Shown: positions 35,314-45,186 of the stretch, piece by piece
Numbering within the stretch: the first letter of the stretch is position 1
Layout of the letters: each line of letters begins with the position of its first letter
Assembly (NCBI RefSeq): GCF_014196635.1
Contig: NZ_JACIEB010000001.1
Coordinates: 806,001 to 870,000 of the forward strand
Source: Sphingobium fontiphilum
GTDB lineage: Bacteria; Pseudomonadota; Alphaproteobacteria; Sphingomonadales; Sphingomonadaceae
Direction: 5' to 3'
DNA length: 64,000 nt
The notes under the pieces: generated by a model
Databases searched by the model: none
Seen by the model: only the letters and a program-made list of their open reading frames with translations
What the model was told of the DNA's origin: nothing
Translations under genes and position numbers: made by a program

Positions 35314-36687
35314 ATGAGCGGGCCGCCCGCCCCTGTCCCCGCGCCTGTTCCCGTGCGTTCGACCGGATCCTTGAGCCGCCGGATGATCGGCATCGCCGCG
35401 CTGTGGATCAGCGTGCTGTTGCTGGGCGGCGGAATCGCGCTCGACCGCGTGCTGACCAGCGCCATCACCCGCAATTTCGACGACGGCATGAATTATGTAC
35501 TGACCGCCATGATTGCGGCAGCCGAAATCGGGCCGGAGGGCGAAGTGCTGTTCAACCGCCAGCTTGCCGACCAGCGTTTTCTGGAGCCGGGCAGCGGCAT
35601 TTATTACCAGATCAGCGCCAAGGGGCATGAGGACTGGCGCTCCCGCTCGCTGTGGGATCGCGCCCTGCGCGTCGACACCGCGCACGCCGACCGCAATTCC
35701 CATGTCTATGACAGCAAGCAATTCCCCGGCGAACCGCTGCGCGTGATGGAGCGCACCGTCATCCTGCCCGGATCGGACGTGCGCTGGACATTCATGGTGG
35801 CGCAGGCGCGGTCGGGCGTCGACGACCAGATCAAGGCGCTGCGCGCCACCCTTATCAAGAGCTTCGCGTTGCTCGCGCTTGGCCTCATCATCCTCGCCGC
35901 GCTTCAGACCGTCTATGGCCTGCGCCCGCTGCGCAAGGTGCGGCGCGCCATCGTGCGGATGCGCAGCGGCATGGAAAGCCGCGTCACCGAACCCATGCCG
36001 TCCGAAGTGCTTCCCATGGTCGAGGAACTCAACGCCCTCCTCGCCCATAATGAGCGGCAGGCGGAGGAAGCGCGCACCCATGCGGGCAACCTCGCCCATG
36101 CGCTCAAGACGCCGCTGACCGTGATCATGAACGCCGCCACCGCCCAGTCTCCCGATCTCAACGAAACCGTGATCCGCGAAGCGACGACGATGCGGCGGCA
36201 GGTCGACCATCACCTCGCCCGCGCCCGCGCCGTCGGTCGCCGGGGCGCGGCGCAGAGCCGGGCCGATGTCTGGCCCAGCCTGCAAGCCGTGGAGCGCGCC
36301 GTCCGGCGTCTCTACCCCGACGCCCGCGTCGACATGGATGGCGACAAGGGCGCGGTCGTCCGCGTCGAGCGGCAGGATCTGGACGAACTTCTCGGCAACC
36401 TCATCGAAAACGCCGCCAAATATGGCGGCGGCAGCGTGTTCGCCACCGTCGCCCGCGACGGCGACATGGTGGAAATACTGGTCGAGGACGACGGCCTGGG
36501 CATACCGGAGGCCGACCGGACCCGCATTTTCGATCGCGGCGCGCGGCTCGATTCGGGGAAGCCCGGCACCGGCCTTGGCCTCGCCATCGTGCGCGACGTG
36601 GCGGAAATCTATGGCGGCACGGTCGCGCTCGACGAAAGCGAGGATCTGGGCGGGCTGATGGTGCGGCTGCGGCTGCCGGCGGCCTGA
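35314..36687 (+). CDS. PhoQ-like sensor histidine kinase
   Basis: 457 residues. Two membrane helices (about 26-46 and 188-208) flank a periplasmic domain. HAMP-like segment, then the H-box NLAHALKTPLTV with the phospho-accepting His at about residue 262, N-box NLIENAAKYGGGS, G1 EDDGLGIPEADRTRIFDRGA and G2 GTGLGLAIVRDVAEIYGG. Partner of the upstream regulator. Its stop overlaps the next start by one base (TGATG). Confidence 0.95.
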   Translation: MSGPPAPVPAPVPVRSTGSLSRRMIGIAALWISVLLLGGGIALDRVLTSAITRNFDDGMNYVLTAMIAAAEIGPEGEVLFNRQLADQRFLEPGSGIYYQISAKGHEDWRSRSLWDRALRVDTAHADRNSHVYDSKQFPGEPLRVMERTVILPGSDVRWTFMVAQARSGVDDQIKALRATLIKSFALLALGLIILAALQTVYGLRPLRKVRRAIVRMRSGMESRVTEPMPSEVLPMVEELNALLAHNERQAEEARTHAGNLAHALKTPLTVIMNAATAQSPDLNETVIREATTMRRQVDHHLARARAVGRRGAAQSRADVWPSLQAVERAVRRLYPDARVDMDGDKGAVVRVERQDLDELLGNLIENAAKYGGGSVFATVARDGDMVEILVEDDGLGIPEADRTRIFDRGARLDSGKPGTGLGLAIVRDVAEIYGGTVALDESEDLGGLMVRLRLPAA

Positions 36688-37040
36688 TGCGGCGGGCGCT
36701 CTACCTTGCCGCCGGGCTGCTGGCGATGGCGCTGGGTGCGCTGGGCGCCTTCCTGCCGCTGCTCCCCACCGTGCCCTTCATGATCCTCGCCGCCTTCTGC
36801 TTCGCCCGCTCCAGCCCGGCGCTGGAGGCGCGCCTCACCGGCCACCCGATCTTCGGCCCGCATATCCGCCGCTGGCGCGACCATGGCGCGATCAGCCGCC
36901 GGGGCAAGAAAGCCGCCACCGCCGCCTTCCTGTTCAGCGCGCTGCTGGCGCTGGCCCTGATGCGCCCGCCCTGGTCCCTCCTCCCCACCGCCGCCGCGCT
37001 GATCGGCGGCGCATGGATCTGGACCCGGCCGGAAAGGTGA
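36687..37040 (+). CDS. DUF454 (YbaN-like) membrane protein
   Basis: 117 residues, three hydrophobic helices. Family hallmark LGALGAFLPLLPTVPFMILA followed by CFARSSPALEARLTGHPIFG. Overlaps the sensor-kinase stop by one base, so it is in the two-component operon. Function unknown. Confidence 0.9.
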   Translation: MRRALYLAAGLLAMALGALGAFLPLLPTVPFMILAAFCFARSSPALEARLTGHPIFGPHIRRWRDHGAISRRGKKAATAAFLFSALLALALMRPPWSLLPTAAALIGGAWIWTRPER

Positions 37041-37144
37041 GGGTTTTGGGACAGGATAGGAAATGCGGACCGGCTGGATTCGACTGTTTCTGGCCTTGAT
37101 TCGTGCCAATTGCGTGGGCCAGAAGCGGACGCTAAACTGATGCT

Positions 37145-37417
37145 ATGGCCGCTCTGCTTTTCACGATCATGTGCGAATTTGATGGCGGGACATATATTTC
37201 GCAGGTTCGTGCTACCAACGAACAGCAAGCACTCATGGCGTGGAGTGAGGTTCTCCGGCGCGAGAGGCCAATGGGGAGCGATTCTGTCTTAATCGCCGAC
37301 GAGGCAGTCGCAGGAAACGATGGCTTAACGGGCGTCGAGGGCCTTTCTGGGGTATGGTGTTGGGCTGGAATGGTGGCAAACCGACTGATCCTGAGCAACA
37401 TAGTGCGCTCAGCATAA
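37145..37417 (+). CDS. Hypothetical protein, possible immunity-type protein
   Basis: 90 residues (MAALLFTIMCEFDGGTYISQ, then RATNEQQALMAWSEVLRRER). Compact alpha/beta composition without signal peptide; visibly lower GC than flanks. Lies 56 nt before a barstar-family gene in the same direction. The size and company suggest a contact-inhibition or toxin immunity protein, but no toxin gene is nearby and no family was recognised. Confidence 0.6.
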   Translation: MAALLFTIMCEFDGGTYISQVRATNEQQALMAWSEVLRRERPMGSDSVLIADEAVAGNDGLTGVEGLSGVWCWAGMVANRLILSNIVRSA

Positions 37418-37473
37418 CTCGTCGGTTTTTTTGACCACTTGCGGTCAGTCCTTCGATAAGGAATCATACCTGG

Positions 37474-37761
37474 ATGCGGACCATCTTCATCGACTGCCAC
37501 GAAGTTGCATCGGCGTCCGACTTTTGGCAGCGATATTTAGATGCTGCGAACCCTCAATCTGCCAGCTTGCTTGGACGTAACATTGATGCGTTTTGGGATG
37601 CGATCGAGCATGGTGGCCCCGGTGGGCCGGGAGAAGCAAAGCTGGTTTTTGCAAATTCAGCGGCGTTAGCCACGGTTGATCTTACTGATGGATCATCGCT
37701 CTTGGACGGTCTTCGCCGGATAGCCGAGGACTCGATCCAAACGGAAATCAAACTGCCATAG
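37474..37761 (+). CDS. Barstar-family ribonuclease inhibitor
   Basis: 95 residues. Barstar pattern: DCHEVASASDFWQRYLDAAN, then LGRNIDAFWDAIEHGGPGGP and GEAKLVFANSA, with the RN.DAFWDAI motif of the barnase-binding helix. Neutralises a barnase/EndoU-type RNase; no toxin gene is adjacent. Lower GC than its surroundings suggests transfer. Confidence 0.85.
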   Translation: MRTIFIDCHEVASASDFWQRYLDAANPQSASLLGRNIDAFWDAIEHGGPGGPGEAKLVFANSAALATVDLTDGSSLLDGLRRIAEDSIQTEIKLP

Positions 37762-37826
37762 GGCAATGGCCGCTTTGCATTCGCGTGATCCAAAAAGCCG
37801 CCAGTCCGTAATCAACCCCACCCCAC

Positions 37827-38537
37827 TCAATGAAATGAAAAGCCGATAATGAAGACCAGCCTCTCCCGCGCCACGCCATCGGGCGGCGGGGGGAAGGGGT
37901 TGGCGCTGCGCACCGTTCGCAGGGCCAGCCGGTCGAGCATGGCGTTGCCGCTGCCCTGCGCCAGATCGAGCGTCGCCAGCCTGCCCGCGCCGTCCAGCGT
38001 GAAGCGCAACGTGGCGACCCCCGTCATGTGCAGCCCGGCGGGCCTGCGCGCCGCGATCCGCGCCCGCACCTGCCGCTGATATTCGGCCCATGCCGCATCG
38101 CGCTCCGACCCCGCCTCCACCACAGCCGGAGCGACTGGCGGCGGCGGCGCGACCATCGGCGCGGGAGCAGCGAGCATCGGCGCGGCGACAGGCATCGCGC
38201 CCGTTGCCGCCCTGCCCGTCGCAACGGGCGGAACCGGGTCGATCCTTCCCGCCGCCGCCTCATCGGCAACCGGCCGACGCTCCGCGCGCGCGGGCGGCTC
38301 CGGCGCCGGCGCTGCTTCCGGCGCGGGCGCGGCGGGAACGAACAGCTTGAGGGCGCTCCCCGCATCCTTCGCCGCCACCCGGTCGACACCCGCAAAATGC
38401 GCCGCGAACGCCCCGAACAACGCCATGTTGCAGGCGAGGGCGGCAAATCCCGCCGCCCATCGGCGGGACGGGGCCAGCCGCAGGGATGGGGCGAAAGCCC
38501 CCTTCCCCGCACCCGCCCCGTCCCACGCGCCCGCCAT
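37827..38537 (-). CDS. TonB-family energy transducer of the copper-receptor operon
   Basis: 236 residues. One N-terminal membrane helix (WAAGFAALACNMALFGAFAA), a Pro/Ala-rich periplasmic spacer (APAPEAAPAPEPPARAERRP), and a TonB C-terminal domain (TGVATLRFTLDGAGRLATLD, then NPFPPPPDG). The start ATG shares one base with the stop of the upstream receptor gene (TGATG), which pairs it with that receptor. Confidence 0.9.
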   Translation of the reverse strand: MAGAWDGAGAGKGAFAPSLRLAPSRRWAAGFAALACNMALFGAFAAHFAGVDRVAAKDAGSALKLFVPAAPAPEAAPAPEPPARAERRPVADEAAAGRIDPVPPVATGRAATGAMPVAAPMLAAPAPMVAPPPPVAPAVVEAGSERDAAWAEYQRQVRARIAARRPAGLHMTGVATLRFTLDGAGRLATLDLAQGSGNAMLDRLALRTVRSANPFPPPPDGVARERLVFIIGFSFH

Positions 38538-40696
38538 CAGAAGCTGACGCTGATGCCGGTGTTGATCGACCGGCCGCGCCCCGGCACCGGCCGCAGCACG
38601 CCGGTCGCATCCAGATCGCCCAGCGACATGCCGCCCAGCGGCGCATAATAGCCCTTGTCGAACAGGTTTTCCGCGCTCAGCGTCAACCGCACCGACCCGA
38701 TGCGATAGGCGAACTGGATGTCCAGCAACGCATAGCTGCCCGTGCGCGGCTCGTTGCGGGTGGGGTCGACCCGGTTCTTTTCCGCCACGATGTTGAGGTC
38801 GACGCGCGTTTCCAGCCCGCCGATGCTGTGCTCCACCCCGATGGCCGCGTTGAACGGCATCTGGTGATAAAGCGGCGCATGGTCGGTCAGGTTCTGGCCA
38901 TGCAGCCAGCTTGCCCGCGCCGTGATCCGCGCGCTGCCCGCCCCCTCGCTGGACCAGAGCGGGGCCGAACCCGAAAGGTCCAGGCCGTAAATCTCCGCCT
39001 TCTGGTTGACGAACCGCAACTGGTCGAAGGGCGACGGCATCCCCATCATGTCGGTAAAGTCGGCCAGCTTCACCGCGTCGATATAATCGTCGACATGGGT
39101 GTAATAGGGCGCGACGCGGACCGACCAGCCATCCTTGCGGCCATCGCCCAGCGACAGCGCCAGGCTCAGCGTATCGGCCTTTTCCGGGTTCAGCGCGATA
39201 TTGCCGACATAGCCATTGCCGTCGCCGAACCAGCCGATCATCCGGCTGGCCATGCTCCCCCGGCCCCAGCTATAGCGTTCATAGACATTGGGCGAGCGCA
39301 CCTTGCGCGCATAGCCGCCCTCGATCTCCACCCCCGGCGCCAGCGTATAGCGCGCGATCAGCGATCCGCCCCAGTTGCTGTCATGCCGCTTGCGGTCGGC
39401 GGCGTTGAATACGGCGGCGGCCATCATGTCGGCCATCTGCATCATGCCCATGCCATAGGGGGCGACATCGCCCGTGTTCATCCGGACCTGATCGTTGCGG
39501 ATGCCCGCGATCAGGGTCAGGCCGCTCTCGCTGGTCATCTCCCACTCGATGAAGCTGCCCAGCCGGTCGCGCTTCGCGCCGTTGATATTGATGAAGGCGT
39601 TTGGCCCCATCATCATGCTGCCCGCGACCGGCGGCCAGTAATCATTGAGCCACTGATGCTGAAACTCGCTGCCCACCCGCAATGTCCCCGCATCGCCCAG
39701 CGCGAAATCAAGCCTGGCCGCGAAACCGGCGGTGTGGACCTCCGTATTCATCGGCATCCCGCCGTTTGCCGTGCCGCCCTTGTCCGCCAGAAAGTTCATG
39801 GCGTGGTCGGTGTCCCGCCAGTTTGCGCGCAGGTCGATGCCGCCCCAGTCGAACTGGCCCGCATAATGGCCGTTCAGGAAAACGGACTTGTTGGACGTCA
39901 TGTCCATATATTGGTTGGGAAAGCCCTCATAGGGCGAGAAATGATAGCCGCCCTTGAGTTCAAAGAGGCCGATGTCGGTCTGCGCCGCAAGGTTCAGGCT
40001 ATGGTCGGTCTTGGCATATTCGGTGGAGCGCACCACGCCCAGCGATCCGCCGCCCTTGAAATTGTCCGCCTGCGTATAGCCGCCATTATAGGTGAGGCTC
40101 AGCCGGTCACTGGCCGCCGTCACCGACAGCGAACCGCCAAAGCCATCGCCATTGCTGCGGTAAAAGGCCGAAGCCTCGCCGGTCAGCAGCGTCTCGCCCG
40201 CCTTTGCGAAGCGCGGCGGCGCGGTTTCGACCGCGATGACCCCGCCGATGCTGTCGCCGCCCTTTGAAACCGGCGACACGCCGGTGATGACGTCGATGCT
40301 GCTGATCGTCTGCGGGTCGGTATAGGACAGCGGCGGGTTCATATCGTTGGGACAGGCCGACGCAATCGCCGTCCCGTCGACCAGCACGTTCAACCGCTGC
40401 GATTCCAGCCCCCGGATCACCGGCAGGGTGGAAAATCCGCCCGCGCCGAAACCGCTGACGCCCGGCACGCTTTGCAGGATTTTGGCCGTGTCGCTCGACC
40501 CGGTCCGGAGCGATCGGATGCGTGGCGCGGACAGGCGCTCGCCCGCAATGGCGGGCGCGGCGCTATCGGCCGAATCAATGTCGATGGTGGGCAGCGCCGT
40601 GCCATCCTGCGCCAGCGCGGCGGGGGCAAAAGCGGCAAGGGTCAGGGTCAGCGGACAGGCGACGCCGCCCATCAGGCGGCTGTGAAACAAGGTCAT
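38537..40696 (-). CDS. OprC-like TonB-dependent copper receptor
   Basis: 719 residues. Signal peptide ending AALA; TonB box TLPTIDIDSAD; plug with LPVIRGLESQRLNVLVDG. The plug motif ACPNDMNPPLSY keeps the C-x-x-x-M pair that forms half of the copper site in Pseudomonas OprC/NosA. The barrel is Met-rich (MMMGPN; GMGMMQMADMMAAA). Ends with [20 protein letters not shown] and a C-terminal aromatic F. Flanked by DUF2946 upstream and TonB downstream. Imports copper, by family knowledge. Confidence 0.92.
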   Translation of the reverse strand: MTLFHSRLMGGVACPLTLTLAAFAPAALAQDGTALPTIDIDSADSAAPAIAGERLSAPRIRSLRTGSSDTAKILQSVPGVSGFGAGGFSTLPVIRGLESQRLNVLVDGTAIASACPNDMNPPLSYTDPQTISSIDVITGVSPVSKGGDSIGGVIAVETAPPRFAKAGETLLTGEASAFYRSNGDGFGGSLSVTAASDRLSLTYNGGYTQADNFKGGGSLGVVRSTEYAKTDHSLNLAAQTDIGLFELKGGYHFSPYEGFPNQYMDMTSNKSVFLNGHYAGQFDWGGIDLRANWRDTDHAMNFLADKGGTANGGMPMNTEVHTAGFAARLDFALGDAGTLRVGSEFQHQWLNDYWPPVAGSMMMGPNAFININGAKRDRLGSFIEWEMTSESGLTLIAGIRNDQVRMNTGDVAPYGMGMMQMADMMAAAVFNAADRKRHDSNWGGSLIARYTLAPGVEIEGGYARKVRSPNVYERYSWGRGSMASRMIGWFGDGNGYVGNIALNPEKADTLSLALSLGDGRKDGWSVRVAPYYTHVDDYIDAVKLADFTDMMGMPSPFDQLRFVNQKAEIYGLDLSGSAPLWSSEGAGSARITARASWLHGQNLTDHAPLYHQMPFNAAIGVEHSIGGLETRVDLNIVAEKNRVDPTRNEPRTGSYALLDIQFAYRIGSVRLTLSAENLFDKGYYAPLGGMSLGDLDATGVLRPVPGRGRSINTGISVSF

Positions 40697-40782
40697 GGCA
40701 ATACTCGCACGAAAAGACAGGCGTCGCCGCGCCGCCCGTCAAGGCGTCGATGCTATGGCGAACGCGAAAAAAGCGTGATTTT

Positions 40783-41184
40783 TCAGTGCGAGAAAACGGG
40801 TGGCGCTTGCGATGGCGGCGGCGGCGCGGCCATGCCCCGGCCGGGCGCCATGCCCCGTGCCGGACCGGCGAGTGGGACGGACAGGAATTGCGGCGACGGC
40901 GGGGCGATGCCCAGCGGATCGGGCGCGGGCATCGGCATGGCAGCACTGGCATAGGGGCAGGGCATGCCATGCTGGCTGCGCCCGTCATCCTGATCCTGCC
41001 CGCCGCCCGAACCCTTGCCCACGTTGACGCCGGGAATGACCAGAGTCGCGGCAGCGCCGTTGCACATCTGCACGCGCAACACGCCATCGGCCGCCCGCGC
41101 CACCATATAGCCCGGCGGCACCAGGATGCTGCTCGCCAACGCCAGCAGGGCCAACAAATGCAACCATGCCCCCCGGCGCGACAT
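40783..41184 (-). CDS. DUF2946-family protein of the copper operon
   Basis: 133 residues; start at 41184 chosen because GGAGG lies 9 nt upstream (in-frame ATGs further up at 41205 and 41241 lack an RBS). One N-terminal helix (LLALLALASSILVPPGYMVA), then a single CNGAA and a C/H/M-bearing segment HGMPCPYASAAMPMPAP. DUF2946 genes commonly accompany OprC-type copper receptors. The role may be copper binding or assembly; 86 nt upstream of the receptor. Confidence 0.8.
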   Translation of the reverse strand: MSRRGAWLHLLALLALASSILVPPGYMVARAADGVLRVQMCNGAAATLVIPGVNVGKGSGGGQDQDDGRSQHGMPCPYASAAMPMPAPDPLGIAPPSPQFLSVPLAGPARGMAPGRGMAAPPPPSQAPPVFSH

Positions 41185-41347
41185 CAGGATCGCCCTCCAC
41201 GTCATGGCCGCGCTCTTAAGGTGCGCCGTGTCAAATCTCAATCGGGGTTTTCACGGGGGATGTGTGGCCCGACGGGCAGCGGATCGTCAGACCGGCGGAA
41301 GCCAGCCGCCACCTTGGCAGGGCGATGCGAGGTTTCCCTCCCATGCT

Positions 41348-41737
41348 CTAAAGACCCAAAAGGCGCTTGAGCCACTCCCACATTGAAGCATGCTTGCGCT
41401 CATGCCATGAGCGCCCACCCAGCCGCGCGGCTGGATGATCTGCGAACAGGATATGCAGTATTCCCTTGGTCAGACCTCCCGACAGCGGGATCAACGCTGA
41501 ACCGGAACTCTGAAGCGCCCCGTCGATAAAAACCTCAACGGTTCGACAGGTCGCCCACAGAACAAAGCGGTCTTCCACCCACTCAATCTCTCCCAGTCCA
41601 CATCCATCCGACGGATGCAGGCTGATGGTTGATCTGGCCGGAACCTCAAACTCATCCACCCACGGTTCAAGCCACACAAGCAGGGGATCGGGCCCTGGAT
41701 TGGAGAGGCTACATGCGCCTTGGGTATCCCCTGACAT
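41348..41737 (-). CDS. Hypothetical protein, paralogue of the 44156 gene
   Basis: 129 residues, start at 41737 with GGGAG 8 nt upstream; earlier in-frame sequence belongs to the recR shadow. It has [20 protein letters not shown], then [20 protein letters not shown], and a basic C-terminus [16 protein letters not shown]. The EPW..EFE...... pattern recurs in the 88-residue protein at 44156-44422 (ISVEPWPECFELEQGERLTL), so the two are related. No family recognised. Lies 65 nt after recR. Confidence 0.65.
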   Translation of the reverse strand: MSGDTQGACSLSNPGPDPLLVWLEPWVDEFEVPARSTISLHPSDGCGLGEIEWVEDRFVLWATCRTVEVFIDGALQSSGSALIPLSGGLTKGILHILFADHPAARLGGRSWHERKHASMWEWLKRLLGL

Positions 41738-41801
41738 GATTTGCACTCCCAATGGACCACCGCCCACAAACAGCCGATGGGCGTTCTGCCCATACTGCCC
41801 G

Positions 41802-42398
41802 CTACCCCAGCGGCCGCCGCGCCCGCAACGCCTGCGCCAGCGTGCCTTCGTCCAGATAGTCGAGTTCGCCGCCCACCGGCACGCCATGGGCCAGTTGGGT
41901 CAGGCGCACGGGGTATCCCTCCAGCCGGTCGGCCAGATAATGGGCAGTCGTCTGCCCCTCCAGCGTCGCGTTCATCGCCAGCACCACCTCGTCGATACCG
42001 CCCGCCGCCACCCGCGCGACCAGCAGGTCGATGGACAAGTCCTCCGGCCGCACCCCTTCGAGCGCCGACAATCGCCCGCCCAGCACATGGAAGCGGCCGG
42101 GGAACAGCCGCGAACGGTCCAGCGCCCACAGGTCCGCCACATCCTCCACCACGCACAGCGCCCGCGCGTCGCGGCGCGGATCGGCGCACACTCCGCACGG
42201 ATCGGACGTGTCGACATTGCCGCAGGTGGCGCAGGTCACCAGCCGCTCGTTCACCGCCGCCAGCGCGCGCAGCAACGGATCGAGCGCCGTTTCCCGCTTG
42301 CGCAGCAGGTGCAGCACCGCCCGCCGCGCCGATCGCGGGCCCAGCCCCGGCAGCCGGGAAAGCGCCTGCGTCAGCGCGTCGATTTCAGGAGAAGCCAT
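41802..42398 (-). CDS. recR: Recombination protein RecR
   Basis: 198 residues. Helix-hairpin-helix [20 protein letters not shown], zinc finger [16 protein letters not shown], Toprim domain [15 protein letters not shown] and [14 protein letters not shown]. Acts with RecF/RecO to load RecA at gaps. Start at 42398 ([13 protein letters not shown]). Divergent from fmt with a 53-nt gap. Confidence 0.96.
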   Translation of the reverse strand: MASPEIDALTQALSRLPGLGPRSARRAVLHLLRKRETALDPLLRALAAVNERLVTCATCGNVDTSDPCGVCADPRRDARALCVVEDVADLWALDRSRLFPGRFHVLGGRLSALEGVRPEDLSIDLLVARVAAGGIDEVVLAMNATLEGQTTAHYLADRLEGYPVRLTQLAHGVPVGGELDYLDEGTLAQALRARRPLG

Positions 42399-42451
42399 GT
42401 TGGCGAGATAAGGGCTTGCAACGGGCCGAGACAAGGGGTTTGAGGGGGTCC

Positions 42452-43360
42452 ATGCGGATCATCTACATGGGAACGCCCGATTTCGCCGTGCCCGCGCTCG
42501 ACGCGCTGGCCGCCGCCGGGCACGACATCGTCGCCGTCTACAGCCAGCCGCCCCGCCCGGCGGGCCGGGGCAAGGGATTGCGCCCCTCCCCCGTCCATGC
42601 CCGCGCGCAGGAAATGGGCGTGGAGGTGCGCACGCCGGTATCGCTGAAAGGGGCGGAGGAACAGGCCGCCTTCGCCGCGCTGAACGCCGACATCGCCGTG
42701 GTCGCCGCCTATGGCCTCATCCTGCCGCGCCCGGTGCTGGACGCGCCGCGCCATGGCTGCCTCAATATCCACGCCTCGCTGCTGCCGCGCTGGCGCGGGG
42801 CTGCCCCCATTCAGCGCGCCATCCTGGCGGGCGACAATGTCACCGGCGTCACGATCATGGCGATGGAGGCGGGGCTGGACACCGGGCCGATGCTGGCGCG
42901 CGAAGTCACGCCGATAGAGGTCAAGACGGCGGGCGCGCTCACAGCCGAACTGGCGCAGGCGGGCGCGGAACTGATGGTCGATGTGCTCGCTGACCTTGCC
43001 GCCTGCCCGCCCATGGCCCAGCCGGACGAGGGCGTCACCTACGCCGCCAAGATCGACAAGGCCGAAGCGCGGATCGACTTCACCCGCGACGCCCATGCGG
43101 TCGAGCGACAGGTGCGCGCCTTCAACCCAGCGCCCGGCGCCTTCTTCGCCTATGGCGGCGAGCGTTTTCGCGTCCTCGCCGCCCATGTCGAGGAACGCGG
43201 CGGCGAACCCGGCGCACTGCTGGACGAGGCGCTGCTGATCGGCTGCGGCGCAGGCTCCATCCGCCCCACCCTCATCCAGCGCGCGGGCAAGGGCGCGATG
43301 ACCGCGCCCGACCTGCTGCGCGGCTTCCCCATGCCCGCGGGCCGCCGGGTGGACGACTGA
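42452..43360 (+). CDS. fmt: Methionyl-tRNA formyltransferase
   Basis: 302 residues. [20 protein letters not shown] start, catalytic [17 protein letters not shown] loop (Asn and His), then [15 protein letters not shown] with the catalytic Asp. C-terminal OB-like RNA-binding domain. RBS GAGGGGGTCC. Formylates initiator Met-tRNA. No def gene is adjacent here; truA follows 4 nt downstream. Confidence 0.97.
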   Translation: MRIIYMGTPDFAVPALDALAAAGHDIVAVYSQPPRPAGRGKGLRPSPVHARAQEMGVEVRTPVSLKGAEEQAAFAALNADIAVVAAYGLILPRPVLDAPRHGCLNIHASLLPRWRGAAPIQRAILAGDNVTGVTIMAMEAGLDTGPMLAREVTPIEVKTAGALTAELAQAGAELMVDVLADLAACPPMAQPDEGVTYAAKIDKAEARIDFTRDAHAVERQVRAFNPAPGAFFAYGGERFRVLAAHVEERGGEPGALLDEALLIGCGAGSIRPTLIQRAGKGAMTAPDLLRGFPMPAGRRVDD

Positions 43361-43364
43361 TCCC

Positions 43365-44105
43365 GTGCCCCGCTACGCGCTGACCGTGGAGTTTGACGGC
43401 CGCCCCTTCATGGGCTGGCAGCGGCAGGCGCATGGCCCCAGCGTGCAGCAGGCGATCGAGGACGCTCTGTTCGGCATCACCGGCGAGCGCGCCGTCATCC
43501 ACGCCGCCGGGCGCACCGACGCGGGCGTCCATGGCCTCGCGATGCGCGCCCATGCCGACATCGAAAAGCCGATGACGCCCTTCCGCCTGATGGAAGCCTT
43601 GAACGCGCGGCTGCGGCCTGATCCGGTCGCCATCCTCGACTGCGCGATTGTCTCCGAGGACTGGCATGCGCGCTTTTCCTGCACCGGCCGCGCCTATGTC
43701 TATCGCATCGTCAACCGCCGCGCGCCGCTGACGCACGAAGCGGGCCTCGCCTGGCGCGTCATCCAGCCGCTCGATGCCGACGCCATGGCGCAGGCGGCGG
43801 GGGCGCTCATCGGCCAGCACGACTTCACCACCTTCCGCTCCGCCCATTGCCAGGCGCAAAGCCCGGTCAAGACTCTCGACCGGTTGGAGGTGTTGCGCAA
43901 CGGCGACCGCATCGCCATCCACGCCGCCGCCCGCTCCTTCCTTCATCATCAGGTCCGTTCGATGGTCGGATGCCTCGCGCTGGTCGGCATGGGCCGCTGG
44001 AGCCCCGACGACATGCGCGCCGCCCTGAATGCGCGCGACCGCGCCGCCCTCGGCCTCAACGCCCCGCCCGACGGACTCTATTTCGTGCGCGCGGAATATC
44101 CCTGA
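43365..44105 (+). CDS. truA: tRNA pseudouridine38-40 synthase
   Basis: 246 residues with a GTG start at 43365, 4 nt after the fmt stop. Catalytic Asp in [32 protein letters not shown] and [19 protein letters not shown] are family signatures. Modifies the anticodon stem-loop of several tRNAs. Confidence 0.97.
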   Translation: MPRYALTVEFDGRPFMGWQRQAHGPSVQQAIEDALFGITGERAVIHAAGRTDAGVHGLAMRAHADIEKPMTPFRLMEALNARLRPDPVAILDCAIVSEDWHARFSCTGRAYVYRIVNRRAPLTHEAGLAWRVIQPLDADAMAQAAGALIGQHDFTTFRSAHCQAQSPVKTLDRLEVLRNGDRIAIHAAARSFLHHQVRSMVGCLALVGMGRWSPDDMRAALNARDRAALGLNAPPDGLYFVRAEYP

Positions 44106-44155
44106 CGCGCCCGAGCAACCTTGCTGCGCTGTTCGAAAGTTCATAACCTGCGCCA

Positions 44156-44422
44156 ATGCCGAGGATACAGCAAAGCTTCACCAATGATCGCCCAGAACCG
44201 ATCAATATATCGGTGGAGCCTTGGCCGGAATGTTTTGAACTGGAACAGGGGGAGCGCCTGACCCTGATCTGGGATACGGCCGAAAGCCAGGAAGCAGCCT
44301 GCATCGATTTCATCAACGAGCGTGAATTGGTGATTTGGCCCAATGGCGAAACCCACGAGATGCAATATCTGATCAACGGAGAACCGGCGGAGGAAAGAAG
44401 CTGGACCTTCAAACACCGCTAA
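44156..44422 (+). CDS. Hypothetical protein, paralogue of the 41348 gene
   Basis: 88 residues (MPRIQQSFTNDRPEPINISV, EPWPECFELEQGERLTLIWD, NGETHEMQYLINGEPAEERS). All-beta in appearance. It shares the EPW..EFE pattern and a C-terminal ..INGE.. strand with the 129-residue protein at 41348. Separated from truA by 50 nt. Function unknown. Confidence 0.6.
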   Translation: MPRIQQSFTNDRPEPINISVEPWPECFELEQGERLTLIWDTAESQEAACIDFINERELVIWPNGETHEMQYLINGEPAEERSWTFKHR

Positions 44423-44437
44423 AGGGCGGCACCCCCC

Positions 44438-45169
44438 TTAAACGCTCGTCCTGAACGGCGTGAAGTCGGTATGCCCGTCATACACATCCAGCCCCTCGCG
44501 CCGCTTCACGAACCCGATGACGACATAGGTCACCGGCGTCAGCACCGCTTCCCAGCCGACCTTCATCGCCCAGTTGGTGGCCATCACGGTCAGCACCTGA
44601 TCGTTGGTCCAAGTCCCGTAAAAGGCGAGCGGATAGAAAAGCAGGCTGTCAAAACCCTGCCCCACCACGGTCGACCCGATGGTTCGCATCCATAGGAACC
44701 GGCCCTGCGTCATCATCTTCATCTTGGCGAGGACGAAGCTGTTGGCGAACTCGCCCGCCCAGAAGGCGATGATGGAGGCGAAAACGATGCGCCATGTGCT
44801 GCCGAACACCGCTTCATAGGCTTTCTGGTCGGGCCACCCCTCCGCCGGGGGCAGGTGCACCACCACCCAGCTCATCACCGCCATGAACAGCATCGCGGCA
44901 AAGCCCGCCCACACGCATCGCCGCGCGCGGGCATAGCCATAAACCTCGGTCAGCACGTCGCCCAGCACATAGCCGAGCGGAAAGAACAATATGCCCGCGC
45001 CGAATGTCACCCCGCCCAGCGTCGCCAGCTTCGCCGCGCCGATCAGGTTGGAGAGCAGCAATATGGCGACGAACGCCGCCATGAAGAAATCGAAATAGCG
45101 CAGCCGCGCCCCCGCGATCTCGACCGCATCGACTTTTCTGATACCCGCCTCGCTCATGGCGACAGGCAT
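44438..45169 (-). CDS. Queuosine-precursor transporter (VUT family, YhhQ-like)
   Basis: 243 residues, six membrane helices. Family motifs LFFPLGYVLGDVLTEVYGYA, IAFWAGEFANSFVLAKMKMM, and GSTVVGQGFDSLLFYPLAFY. Transports queuine/preQ-type bases by family knowledge. AGGG lies 5 nt before the ATG at 45169; the alternative 45157 lacks an RBS. A short inverted repeat lies just upstream. Confidence 0.93.
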   Translation of the reverse strand: MPVAMSEAGIRKVDAVEIAGARLRYFDFFMAAFVAILLLSNLIGAAKLATLGGVTFGAGILFFPLGYVLGDVLTEVYGYARARRCVWAGFAAMLFMAVMSWVVVHLPPAEGWPDQKAYEAVFGSTWRIVFASIIAFWAGEFANSFVLAKMKMMTQGRFLWMRTIGSTVVGQGFDSLLFYPLAFYGTWTNDQVLTVMATNWAMKVGWEAVLTPVTYVVIGFVKRREGLDVYDGHTDFTPFRTSV

Positions 45170-45186
45170 AACCCTATGACGGCCCG

